NCBI GenBank assembly: GCA_013426805.1
Contig: JACDZG010000075.1
Span: forward strand, 1-36,621
Source of the DNA: Chromatiaceae bacterium
GTDB lineage: Bacteria > Pseudomonadota > Gammaproteobacteria > Chromatiales > Chromatiaceae
Length of the DNA: 36,621 bases
Direction of reading: 5' to 3'
Shown here: piece by piece, positions 24,704 to 32,768 of the stretch
How positions within the stretch are numbered: position 1 is the first letter of the stretch
Layout of the letters: the number at the start of each line of letters is the position of its first letter
Program-made: the position numbers and the translations under genes
The notes under the pieces: generated by a model
Databases searched by the model: none
What the model was told of the DNA's origin: nothing
The model's input: the letters and a program-made list of their open reading frames with translations, nothing else

Positions 24704-25012
24704 ATGAGTATCCTGCACACTGTCAACAAGTCTCCGTTCGAGCGGACCTCACTGGATTCCTGCTTGAAGTTTGCCCAACCGGGCGCCGCCGTGTTGCTGA
24801 TCGAGGACGGCGTCTATGCGGCCCTGACCGGGACGAGCGCCGAGGATCAGGTCAAAGATGCCCTCAACAGGGTTAAGATCTATGTCCTCGGCCCGGACCT
24901 GAAGGCGCGGGGCTTTGCCGAGGGGCGTCTGATCAACGGGATCAGCGTCGTGGACTACGCGGGTTTTGTGGATCTTGCCGCGGAGAACGCCAAGGTTCAG
25001 GCCTGGTTGTAG
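24704..25012 (+). CDS. dsrH: Sulfur relay protein DsrH
   Basis: DsrH is the TusB-like subunit of the DsrEFH hexamer. The 102-residue product has the conserved Cys20 in SLDSCLKFAQPG, and family segments AAVLLIEDGVYAALTGT and IYVLGPDLKARGF. It follows dsrF by 11 bases, with AAAGGGGAATGCC as ribosome-binding site, and precedes dsrC by 36 bases, placing the sulfur-delivery complex and its acceptor together. Confidence 0.96.
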   Translation: MSILHTVNKSPFERTSLDSCLKFAQPGAAVLLIEDGVYAALTGTSAEDQVKDALNRVKIYVLGPDLKARGFAEGRLINGISVVDYAGFVDLAAENAKVQAWL

Positions 25013-25048
25013 TTATATTCCAACTTACAAACTGTCTGGAGAATCGCA

Positions 25049-25387
25049 ATGGCCGACACAATTGATGTCAATGGCAAACAGATCGCCGTCGACGAAGAGG
25101 GTTACCTCGCCAACCTGAACGACTGGGAGCCCGGCGTCGCCGAGGTCATGTCGAAGCAGGACAACATTGATCTCACCGACGAGCACTGGGACATCATCAA
25201 GTTCCTGCGCGAGTATTACGAAGAGTATCAGATTGCGCCGGCGGTGCGCGTGCTGACCAAGGCGGTCGGTAAGAAGATGGGCAAGGACAAAGGCAACAGC
25301 AAGTACCTCTATAGCCTGTTCCCCTACGGGCCGGCCAAGCAGGCGTGCCGTTTTGCCGGTCTGCCGAAGCCGACCGGCTGCGTCTGA
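25049..25387 (+). CDS. dsrC: DsrC sulfur-carrier protein
   Basis: DsrC accepts sulfur from DsrEFH and presents it to DsrAB; its trisulfide or disulfide form is handled by the DsrMKJOP membrane complex. The 112-residue product has both functional cysteines, Cys100 in AKQACRFAGLP and the penultimate Cys111 in the terminal GCV. The core LTDEHWDIIKFLREYY is family-typical. A GGAGAA ribosome-binding site precedes the ATG. Compare the cysteine-free paralogue at 18560-18898, encoded on the other strand upstream of dsrA. Confidence 0.98.
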   Translation: MADTIDVNGKQIAVDEEGYLANLNDWEPGVAEVMSKQDNIDLTDEHWDIIKFLREYYEEYQIAPAVRVLTKAVGKKMGKDKGNSKYLYSLFPYGPAKQACRFAGLPKPTGCV

Positions 25388-25616
25388 ACCGAGTGCCTGC
25401 GGGTGGCGCTCTCCGCCGCGCAACGGTGGCGTGTCGTCGCTCGTCCGACCATAAAATAACAATGACTTGCGAGCGTTTCTAAAGCCTGGAGTCAAGACCC
25501 TCGCGGTTCGCCAGGCAGCAGCGCGGTGCCAGTCAAGCTGATCGCTGATCGCTCCGTTCGGGGTCAGCGGTCGGCACCCCCGGTGTTCGACCGGATTCAC
25601 TTAAGGTAGCGGAAAC
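25388..25616. other. Large spacer within the dsr operon (dsrC-dsrM)
   Basis: At 229 bases this is the longest gap in the operon. It contains an AT-rich patch with ATAAAATAA (about 25451-25459) and, near 25538-25573, GCTGATC and GGTCAGC arms that could pair imperfectly. It may hold an internal promoter, or a processing hairpin that sets dsrC transcript levels apart from dsrM. Nothing coding is seen. Confidence 0.45.
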
Positions 25617-26348
25617 ATGTCGTTTCTGACGGGTTTATACGCCTTCGCGTTCTATTTTGCGGCGCTGGTTCTGGTTGCCGGACTGACCTGGAAGGTGGTG
25701 CAGTACGCCCGTACACCGGCACCACTGAAGATACCGACGACGCCGGCCCCGATCACCGGCGGCGGCGTCGTGTTGCGAATGACGCGTGAGGTGGTGCTCT
25801 TCGAGAGCCTGTTCCGCGGTAACAAGTGGACTTGGATCTTCAGTTGGATCTTTCACTTTGGCTTGTTTCTCGTGACTCTGCGTCATCTTCGCTATTTCAT
25901 GGACCCAGTCCCCACACCGATCGCGTTCATCCAGCCGTTTGGGATCTATGCCGGGTTTGCGATGGTGCTGGGTCTGGCTGGACTCTGGGCGCGGCGCTTC
26001 CTGGTCGACCGGGTGCGCTATATCTCTTCTCCCTCGGATCACCTGATCCTCGGGCTGCTGGTCCTCATCGGCTGTAGCGGCATCCTGATGAGTTTCGTGG
26101 TTCATACGGACATCGTGTCCGTTAAAGCCTTCTTTCTCGGTCTGTACAGCTTCGACCTGAAGCCTTTGCCGGCCGATCCGCTGCTCCTGCTGCACTTGTC
26201 GCTGGTGGCGGGCCTGATGATCATTTTTCCCTTCAGCAAGCTGCTGCATGCGCCCGGGCTCTTCTTCAGCCCGACCCGCAATCAGGTCGACAACCCGAGG
26301 GAGTGGCGGCACCTGGCCCCTTGGGCGGCGCGGTTTGAACAGCGGTGA
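25617..26348 (+). CDS. dsrM: Membrane cytochrome b subunit DsrM
   Basis: DsrM is the NarI-like, b-type heme membrane subunit of the DsrMKJOP complex, linking DsrK to the quinone pool. The 243-residue product has about five to six membrane segments, beginning LYAFAFYFAALVLVAGLTW, with candidate heme-ligand histidines in WIFHFGLFLVTLRHLRYF and LLLHLSLVAGL. Start ATG at 25617 has AAGGTAGCGG upstream. dsrK follows after 83 bases. Confidence 0.96.
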   Translation: MSFLTGLYAFAFYFAALVLVAGLTWKVVQYARTPAPLKIPTTPAPITGGGVVLRMTREVVLFESLFRGNKWTWIFSWIFHFGLFLVTLRHLRYFMDPVPTPIAFIQPFGIYAGFAMVLGLAGLWARRFLVDRVRYISSPSDHLILGLLVLIGCSGILMSFVVHTDIVSVKAFFLGLYSFDLKPLPADPLLLLHLSLVAGLMIIFPFSKLLHAPGLFFSPTRNQVDNPREWRHLAPWAARFEQR

Positions 26349-26431
26349 TGGCCGACACGGATTGCGTTTCGTCATCACCTGCATTGATCAGGGTCTCCGG
26401 GTAAGCAGGCGTCCGAACATGAGGTTGAACC

Positions 26432-28015
26432 ATGGCTAAGGCCACTTTTGTAGTCCCTGCGCTGCGGCAGTACCCGCAGGTACCGGCGGTCACGCCAGGT
26501 ACCATGGCTCACAGCGCGCCCTTTGTCGCGAAGCCGGAATTCCAGTCTCCGCTGGGCTTCCCCGGCGCGTTGGCGGACGACTGGCAGGCGCAGGCGATCA
26601 CGAAGATGGGCGAGTTGTTGGGCAAGTACCGCTCGCTGCGCGTCTACATGGACTCCTGTGTCAAGTGTGGCGCCTGTACGGATAAGTGCCACTATTTTCT
26701 GGGCACCAAGGATCCGAAGAACATGCCGGTCGGGCGTCAGGACCTGATGCGCAAAGTCTATCGGCGCTATTTCACGCTGGTGGGCCGGATCGCTCCCAAG
26801 CTGGTGGGAGCGACCGACTTCACCAAAGAGGTGCTGGACGACTGGTACAGTTACTTTCACCAGTGCTCCCAATGTCGCCGCTGCTCCGTCTTCTGCCCTT
26901 ACGGCATCGATACCGCGGAGATCTCCATGGCCGCGCGGGAGATCATGGACAGTATCGGGGTCGGTCAAAAATACTGTAACGAGATCATCGGCAAGGTCTA
27001 TACGATCGGCAATAACCTGGGTCTGCCGGGTCCCGCCCTGCGGGATACGCTGGAGGGTTTGGAAGAGGATGTCTATGACGAAACCGGCGTCAAGGTGCGC
27101 TATCCCATTGATCAGGTGGGTGCCGACATCCTGCTGGTCACGCCGTCCGCGGACTTCTTTGCCGAACCCCACGTGGACGGCCTGATCGGCTACGGCAAGG
27201 TCTTTCACGAGGCCGGTGTCTCCTGGACGCTGAGTTCCTATGCCTCGGAAGCGGCCAACTTCGGCATGTTCATCGGCTCCTATGAGAACATGCGGCGGAT
27301 CTCGCTGCGGATTCGCGAAGAGGCCATCCGGCTCAAGGTCAAACGGATCATCTTCGGTGAATGCGGCCATGCCTGGCGCGTCGCCTACAGCTTTCTGAAC
27401 ACCCTGGCCGGTCCTTGGGACTTTCTGGATTCGCGGTACCCGGTGCCGCAGCATATTTGTGAGTTCACCTACGATCTGATTCAGCAGGGTAAGTTGACCT
27501 TCGACAAGACCCAGAACGATGACAAGGTCCTCACCTATCACGACTCCTGCAATGTCGCCCGGGCCTCGCGGATGGGCGATCAGCCCGGCGGTCAGTTCGA
27601 TATTCCGCGCGCCATCATCAAGGCGGTTTGCAACCAGTTCTACGACATGGATGAGGATACGATCCGTGACCGAACCTTCTGTTGCGGCGGTGGTGGCGGG
27701 CTGCTGACCGACGACCTGATGGAGTTACGGGTCAAGGGTGCGCAACCGCGTGTCGAGGCGCTGAACAACGTCATGCAGGAGAAGGGCGTGACGCACATGG
27801 CCGCGATCTGTGCCATCTGCAAGAGTCAGTTTACCAAGGTCCTGCCCTACTACGGGATGGAGATGGATCAGATCGTCAGCCTCCATCAACTGGTCTCGAA
27901 CGCCATCGTGTTGACGCCTCGTGAAGACGACGACGAGGATGACGACGAGGATGGCGAAGACGATGCGCAAGCTCTGGACGACGATGACAGTGAGTCCATA
28001 GACGAGGCGGCATGA
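26432..28015 (+). CDS. dsrK: HdrD-like iron-sulfur protein DsrK
   Basis: DsrK is the catalytic cytoplasmic subunit of DsrMKJOP, related to heterodisulfide reductase HdrD, and is thought to act on DsrC cysteines. The 527-residue product has two [4Fe-4S] ferredoxin motifs (Cys76/79/82/86 in CVKCGACTDKCHYFLG; Cys145/148/151/155 in CSQCRRCSVFCPYG). C-terminal Hdr-type cysteine motifs follow (HDSCNVARASRMG, TFCCGGGGGLLTD, AAICAICKSQF). The last 35 or so residues are a run of Asp and Glu (REDDDEDDDEDGEDD and beyond), an unusual acidic tail. Confidence 0.97.
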   Translation: MAKATFVVPALRQYPQVPAVTPGTMAHSAPFVAKPEFQSPLGFPGALADDWQAQAITKMGELLGKYRSLRVYMDSCVKCGACTDKCHYFLGTKDPKNMPVGRQDLMRKVYRRYFTLVGRIAPKLVGATDFTKEVLDDWYSYFHQCSQCRRCSVFCPYGIDTAEISMAAREIMDSIGVGQKYCNEIIGKVYTIGNNLGLPGPALRDTLEGLEEDVYDETGVKVRYPIDQVGADILLVTPSADFFAEPHVDGLIGYGKVFHEAGVSWTLSSYASEAANFGMFIGSYENMRRISLRIREEAIRLKVKRIIFGECGHAWRVAYSFLNTLAGPWDFLDSRYPVPQHICEFTYDLIQQGKLTFDKTQNDDKVLTYHDSCNVARASRMGDQPGGQFDIPRAIIKAVCNQFYDMDEDTIRDRTFCCGGGGGLLTDDLMELRVKGAQPRVEALNNVMQEKGVTHMAAICAICKSQFTKVLPYYGMEMDQIVSLHQLVSNAIVLTPREDDDEDDDEDGEDDAQALDDDDSESIDEAA

Positions 28016-28114
28016 GCCTGACCCGATAATTCCCACTGGCGCGACGCGACAGCGTCGCCCCGGTCTTCGAACTGAATCGAACCCACTGGTTCAACTGGTA
28101 AGGAGAGTGATCCG

Positions 28115-30079
28115 ATGGCAACTCCCGGCAATGAGCAGAAGAACAAGCCCTCCTGGCGCCGTTACGAGGACGGTAACAGCACCTGGGAAGCTTGGACCGA
28201 CAAGATTTTTGTGCAGGATACCTCCCACAAGTGTCCGACCTATGTGCACAAGACCCCGCCATGCCAGGGGAGTTGTCCCTCGGGTGAGGATATCCGCGGT
28301 TGGCTCGCCATCGCGCGGCAGACCGAAAAGCCGCCGGCCGGAATGACCTGGCAGGAATATGCCTTCCGCCGTTCCACCGATGCCAATCCGTTCCCGTCGA
28401 TGATGGGCCGGGTTTGCCCGGCGCCCTGTCAGGACGGCTGTAATCGCAATGAACTCGAAGACTTCGTCGGGATCAACGCGGTCGAGCAGTTCATCGGCGA
28501 TACCGCCATCGCCAACGGTTACCGGTTTGACGCGGCCCCCGCGGACACCGGCAAGCGGGTCGCCATCATCGGCGGCGGACCGGCCGGTCTGGCGGCGGCC
28601 TATCAGTTGCGGCGCAAGGGCCACGCCTGCACCATCTTCGAGGCGAACGAGACGCTTGGCGGAATGTTCAAGTACGGCATTCCCGGTTACCGGGTCCCGC
28701 GTGACAAGCTGGATGCGGAGATTCAACGCATCCTGGACCTGGGCCAGGTGGATGTCCGTTTCAAGACCAGGGTGGGTGTCGACGTCCAGGTCGCCGACCT
28801 GGAGCGTGATTTCGACGCGATCCTGTGGGCGATCGGCTGTCAGAGTGGCCGTGGGCTGCCGGTGCCCGGTTGGCAGGGGACACCGAACTGCGTCTCCGGC
28901 GTCGCGTTCCTCAAGGCCTTCAATGAAGGCCGGATGAAGGTCACCGCCGAGCGGGTGGTCTGCGTCGGCGGCGGCGATACCTCGATCGATGTGGTGTCGG
29001 TCGCGCGGCGTCTGGGCCACATCAATAAGCCGGGCCACAGCGATCTGCCGGAAACCGTGGTCCATGACGGCTACGTCGCCCATGATGCGGCCATGTCCGC
29101 GGCGGCCCAGGGCGCCGCGGTGACGCTCACCTCGCTGTTTACCCGCGACAAGATGACCGCCTCGGAACATGAGGTGCACGATGCGACCCATGAGGGTGTC
29201 ACCATCCTTGACGGCGTCATGCCGGTAGAGGTCATGCTGGGACCCGACGGTCGTGCCACCGGTCTCAAGATTGCCGACTGCACTCTGAATGACGGTCGAC
29301 CTACCGCGGTTGGCGGCACCGAGCGCGTGCTTCCCGCCGACCTGATCGTGTCCGCCATCGGCCAGGGCGGGGACCTGACGGGCCTCGCGGATCTCGACAA
29401 CGGCCGCGGTCTCATCAATTCGGATAAGTACTACCAGGTGCCGAACAAGCCGGGTCATTTCGTCGCCGGGGATATCATTCGACCGCACCTGCTGACCACC
29501 GCGATCGGCCAGGCCTGGATCGCCGCCGATTCGATCGACGAATATCTCAAGCAGGTCGAGCACCGCCGCCGTCCCAAGGTGGACGTTCACCATTTCGACC
29601 TGTTGGCGAAGATGAATGAGGCGAATCTCGCCCCGACCGCCTTCGAGGCGAGCAAGTTGGGCGATCTGCGCGGAACCTCCACCGGGAACTGGGCGATCCA
29701 TAACTATGAGGATCGCTCCGGCGCCGAGGTCATCGGGCAGGATGAGTTGTTCCTGGGGCACTTCAATTATCACGCCCGCAATCTGCGCAAAGAGGAGGTG
29801 CCGAGTTCCGAGGAAGTGCTCGGTCATTTCAAAGAGCGTGTCATCGGTCTGACCGAGGCCGAGACCATCGACGAGGCCAAGCGCTGCATGTCGTGCGGGA
29901 TGTGCTTCGAATGCGACAACTGTGTGATCTACTGTCCTCAGACGGCGGTCTATCGGGTGGAGAAGTCTGATCGGACGACGGGTCGCTATGTGGCTACCGA
30001 CTATGCCAAGTGCATCGGTTGCCATATTTGCGCCGACGTTTGCCCGACCGGCTACATCAAGATGGGTCTTGGTGAGTGA
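28115..30079 (+). CDS. dsrL: NAD(P)H:acceptor oxidoreductase DsrL
   Basis: DsrL is the iron-sulfur flavoprotein that works with DsrAB; in sulfur oxidisers it is thought to pass electrons from sulfite reductase to NAD(P)+. The 654-residue product resembles the glutamate synthase small subunit: N-terminal Fe-S cysteines (PPCQGSCPSGEDI, CPAPCQDGC), FAD-binding VAIIGGGPAGLAAAYQLRRK, and NAD(P)-binding VVCVGGGDTSIDVVSVARRL. A C-terminal double ferredoxin follows (CMSCGMCFECDNCVIYCP; CIGCHICADVCP). AAGGAGAG precedes the ATG at 28115. Confidence 0.97.
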   Translation: MATPGNEQKNKPSWRRYEDGNSTWEAWTDKIFVQDTSHKCPTYVHKTPPCQGSCPSGEDIRGWLAIARQTEKPPAGMTWQEYAFRRSTDANPFPSMMGRVCPAPCQDGCNRNELEDFVGINAVEQFIGDTAIANGYRFDAAPADTGKRVAIIGGGPAGLAAAYQLRRKGHACTIFEANETLGGMFKYGIPGYRVPRDKLDAEIQRILDLGQVDVRFKTRVGVDVQVADLERDFDAILWAIGCQSGRGLPVPGWQGTPNCVSGVAFLKAFNEGRMKVTAERVVCVGGGDTSIDVVSVARRLGHINKPGHSDLPETVVHDGYVAHDAAMSAAAQGAAVTLTSLFTRDKMTASEHEVHDATHEGVTILDGVMPVEVMLGPDGRATGLKIADCTLNDGRPTAVGGTERVLPADLIVSAIGQGGDLTGLADLDNGRGLINSDKYYQVPNKPGHFVAGDIIRPHLLTTAIGQAWIAADSIDEYLKQVEHRRRPKVDVHHFDLLAKMNEANLAPTAFEASKLGDLRGTSTGNWAIHNYEDRSGAEVIGQDELFLGHFNYHARNLRKEEVPSSEEVLGHFKERVIGLTEAETIDEAKRCMSCGMCFECDNCVIYCPQTAVYRVEKSDRTTGRYVATDYAKCIGCHICADVCPTGYIKMGLGE

Positions 30080-30111
30080 GTGGTCGCGAATCGGCACCGA
30101 AGGAGGCGTCG

Positions 30112-30618
30112 ATGGCTATAGCCGTCATTAGAGTAAGCCTGGTCGCCGTTGGTTTGGTCTGGGTGCTGGCCGCTCAGACCGTGCTGGCGGGCGACGCACA
30201 GCGGTACGTGAAGCCGGGGTCGCAGGCCGCCCACAGCGCGGCCTGCGTGGAGGAAACGAACTTCATGCGCCGCAACCACATGGAATTGATCAAGCACCAG
30301 CGTGATGCGACCGTGCATCATGGCATTCGGTCCACGAAGCACAGCCTGGCCGGTTGTATCAACTGTCACGTCAGTGTCAGTCCGGAGGGGCATGCGCTCG
30401 CGATCAACGGTCGCGATCAGTTCTGCGGCGCCTGCCATGCCTTCAGCGCCGTGGACGTCAACTGTTTTGGCTGCCATGCCAATGTGCCGCGCGGCGGACT
30501 CTTGAGTCCGGCGGCGGTGGCCGCGCATGGTGATGCCGCCGCGGGCGCGCGGCCATCGCCAGGGCAGTTCATGTCCGACACGCCAGGGCCGGCGACCGGT
30601 CGTGCGGGAGGTCAATGA
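30112..30618 (+). CDS. dsrJ: Periplasmic triheme cytochrome c DsrJ
   Basis: DsrJ is the triheme c-type subunit of DsrMKJOP. The 168-residue product keeps its hydrophobic N-terminus (IRVSLVAVGLVWVLAAQTVL), in relatives an uncleaved anchor, and has three CxxCH sites: CINCH (82-86), CGACH (105-109) and CFGCH (118-122). Cys45 in HSAACVEETN corresponds to the cysteine reported to ligate one heme in Allochromatium DsrJ. I chose the ATG at 30112 because AGGAGG at 30101-30106 is well placed; a GTG at 30076 overlapping the dsrL stop is the alternative. The stop overlaps dsrO (ATGA). Confidence 0.96.
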   Translation: MAIAVIRVSLVAVGLVWVLAAQTVLAGDAQRYVKPGSQAAHSAACVEETNFMRRNHMELIKHQRDATVHHGIRSTKHSLAGCINCHVSVSPEGHALAINGRDQFCGACHAFSAVDVNCFGCHANVPRGGLLSPAAVAAHGDAAAGARPSPGQFMSDTPGPATGRAGGQ

Positions 30619-31445
30619 CCATGAAGCATCAAGAAGCACCGCTGGATCCCAGCCTTGGTTCGCCACCGGATTCCACCCTCGATGCAAGCCCCGATCCGTC
30701 ACGCCGCGCCTTCCTTGGGATTGCCGCGGGTGCGACCGCGGCGGTCGTTGCTCCAGGGTTCGTCCTTCAGGCACAGGCCGTCGGCAATCCGCGCGCCGAG
30801 CGGGTGAGCGACGTCCACCGGTGGGGTTTGCTGGTCGATACCAACCGCTGTGTCGACGGCTGCCGTGCCTGCGTCGAAGCCTGTGATCAAGAAAACGGGC
30901 TCGATCTCCAAAGTAAGCAGCCGGGCCAATCCGAGGCTGAATGGGATACCCAGAAAGCGGTTTGGCTGCGCAAGGTCAAACTGCAGGATAATCTCACCGG
31001 CCGCGTATCCAACCTGCCGATGATGTGCCAGCATTGCGAAAGTCCGCCCTGTGTGGACGTCTGTCCGACCGGCGCCTCGTTCAAGCGCGCCGATGGCATC
31101 GTGATGGTCGATCGGCATACCTGCATCGGCTGCCGTTACTGCATGATGGCCTGTCCCTACAAGGCGCGCAGCTTCATCCACGAGGTGGTCGAAGATCAAC
31201 TCACGCGGGTACCGCGCGGCAAGGGTTGCGTGGAGAGCTGCAATCTGTGCGTGAGTCGGCGGGACCAAGGGCTGGATTCAACCGCCTGTGCCGATGCTTG
31301 CACCGCGCTCGGTCATCGCGCGATCCTGTTCGGTGACCTCAAAGACCCGGCAAGCGCAATCAGTCAGGCCCTCAAGACGATGCCCAGCCGGCAAATACGC
31401 GAAGACCTGGACCTCAATACCGGTGTCCGTTATGCGGGCGTCTAG
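30615..31445 (+). CDS. dsrO: Periplasmic Tat-exported iron-sulfur protein DsrO
   Basis: DsrO is the four-cluster ferredoxin-like subunit of DsrMKJOP. The 276-residue product has a twin-arginine signal (DPSRRAFLGIAAGATAAVVA, Arg30-Arg31), so it should be exported folded. Four cysteine groups suit [4Fe-4S] clusters: CVDGCRACVEAC, CQHCESPPCVDVCP, CIGCRYCMMACP, and CVESCNLC with ACADAC. The ATG at 30615 overlaps the dsrJ stop (ATGA); a second in-frame ATG at 30621 has better spacing from GGAGG (30607-30611). Confidence 0.96.
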   Translation: MTMKHQEAPLDPSLGSPPDSTLDASPDPSRRAFLGIAAGATAAVVAPGFVLQAQAVGNPRAERVSDVHRWGLLVDTNRCVDGCRACVEACDQENGLDLQSKQPGQSEAEWDTQKAVWLRKVKLQDNLTGRVSNLPMMCQHCESPPCVDVCPTGASFKRADGIVMVDRHTCIGCRYCMMACPYKARSFIHEVVEDQLTRVPRGKGCVESCNLCVSRRDQGLDSTACADACTALGHRAILFGDLKDPASAISQALKTMPSRQIREDLDLNTGVRYAGV

Positions 31446-31466
31446 GCTAAACAGGGGAGAGTGACC

Positions 31467-32714
31467 ATGAAGCGCATCGTTTATCGCGAGTGGCGTATCC
31501 CTTCGGAACGCTACTGGAGCCTGCTCGGCATCCTGGCGGCGGTCGTCGGTCTGGGCGGCCTGGCCGCGCTGCATATGGAGCACAATGGTCATTGGGTGAC
31601 CGGGATGAGCAACGCGGTGGTCTGGGGGATGCCCCACATCTTCGCGGTGATGCTGATCATCTCCGCGTCCGGAGCGCTCAACATCGCCACCATCGGTACC
31701 GTGTTCGGCAAGGGCGCCTACAAGCCCCTGGGGCGGCTGTCCGGGCTGCTCGCGTCGGCCTTGCTGGTCGGCGGGCTCCTGATCCTGGTGCTGGACTTGG
31801 GACGTCCGGATCGTCTGCTGGTGGCGATCACCCACTATAACTTCCGCTCCATCTTCGCCTGGAATATCTATCTCTATACCGGCTTCATGGTCATCGTGAT
31901 CGCTTATCTGTGGAGCATGGCCGATCGGATGGGCGGGCCTTTCGTGAAGCCGATCGGTATTTTCGCGATGGTCTGGCGTCTGGCACTGACGGCCGGCACC
32001 GGATCGATCTTCGGCTTCCTGGTGGCCCGGCAGGCCTTCGACACCGCCTTTCTGGCGCCGATGTTCGTGGTCATGTCGTTCGCCTACGGGCTGGCCATCA
32101 TGCTGCTGGTGCTCATGTTCACGTTCGACCAGGAGGGGCGGCCGCTGGGTCATAAGCTCCGCGGACGACTCATGAATCTGCTCGGGACTTTCGTCGCCGC
32201 GGCGCTCTTTCTCACGGTCATCTACTACTTGACGAAGGTCTACGGTGCCAAGAATTATGAGCTGGTGAGCTGGGTCCTGTTCCATGGCGGGATTTACTCG
32301 TTCCTGTTCTGGTTCGGCTGGATCCTGATGGGCAGCCTGGCGCCCCTGGGGATCATCTATCATCCGGTGCTCAGTCACGAGCGCAACTGGGTCGTGGCCG
32401 CCTGCGCCCTGGTGATCCTGGGCGGCATGGCGAGCCTGTATGTCATCATCATCGGCAGCCAGGCGTTCCCGTTGCAGATGTTCCCTGGTCACACCATCAT
32501 CGAATCCGGCTTCTTTGATGGCGTGAACGGCGAGGCGGCAAGTTACTGGGCGACCATCCCCGAGGTCCTGCTGGGGCTGGGTGGGATTGCGGTGGCGCTG
32601 CTCATCACCGCGGTCGGCGTGCGCGTGCTTCAGTTTCTGCCGGAATCGCTGGCCGACGGGGACGTGCCGCCCGACGATCTTGGGCACGCGGCACCGGAAC
32701 TTGCTGGGACCTGA
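31467..32714 (+). CDS. dsrP: NrfD-like integral membrane protein DsrP
   Basis: DsrP is the second membrane subunit of DsrMKJOP and belongs to the NrfD/PsrC family, which exchanges electrons with quinones. The 415-residue product has around ten membrane segments, among them WSLLGILAAVVGLGGLAALH and SGLLASALLVGGLLILVLDL, with the family-typical LDLGRPDR following. Functionally it partners DsrO. The ATG at 31467 has GGGGAGA seven bases upstream; a GTG at 31461 is too close to it. Confidence 0.96.
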   Translation: MKRIVYREWRIPSERYWSLLGILAAVVGLGGLAALHMEHNGHWVTGMSNAVVWGMPHIFAVMLIISASGALNIATIGTVFGKGAYKPLGRLSGLLASALLVGGLLILVLDLGRPDRLLVAITHYNFRSIFAWNIYLYTGFMVIVIAYLWSMADRMGGPFVKPIGIFAMVWRLALTAGTGSIFGFLVARQAFDTAFLAPMFVVMSFAYGLAIMLLVLMFTFDQEGRPLGHKLRGRLMNLLGTFVAAALFLTVIYYLTKVYGAKNYELVSWVLFHGGIYSFLFWFGWILMGSLAPLGIIYHPVLSHERNWVVAACALVILGGMASLYVIIIGSQAFPLQMFPGHTIIESGFFDGVNGEAASYWATIPEVLLGLGGIAVALLITAVGVRVLQFLPESLADGDVPPDDLGHAAPELAGT

Positions 32715-32768
32715 TCAGCGAACAGGGTGGCCGCGTCCTCGGCCACTCGCTCAGCCGACTCGCTCCCC

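Noticed and set aside
28091-30097. A 668-residue minus-strand frame opposite dsrL
   Set aside because: It is the antisense shadow of dsrL, whose FAD, NAD(P) and ferredoxin motifs are all intact on the plus strand.
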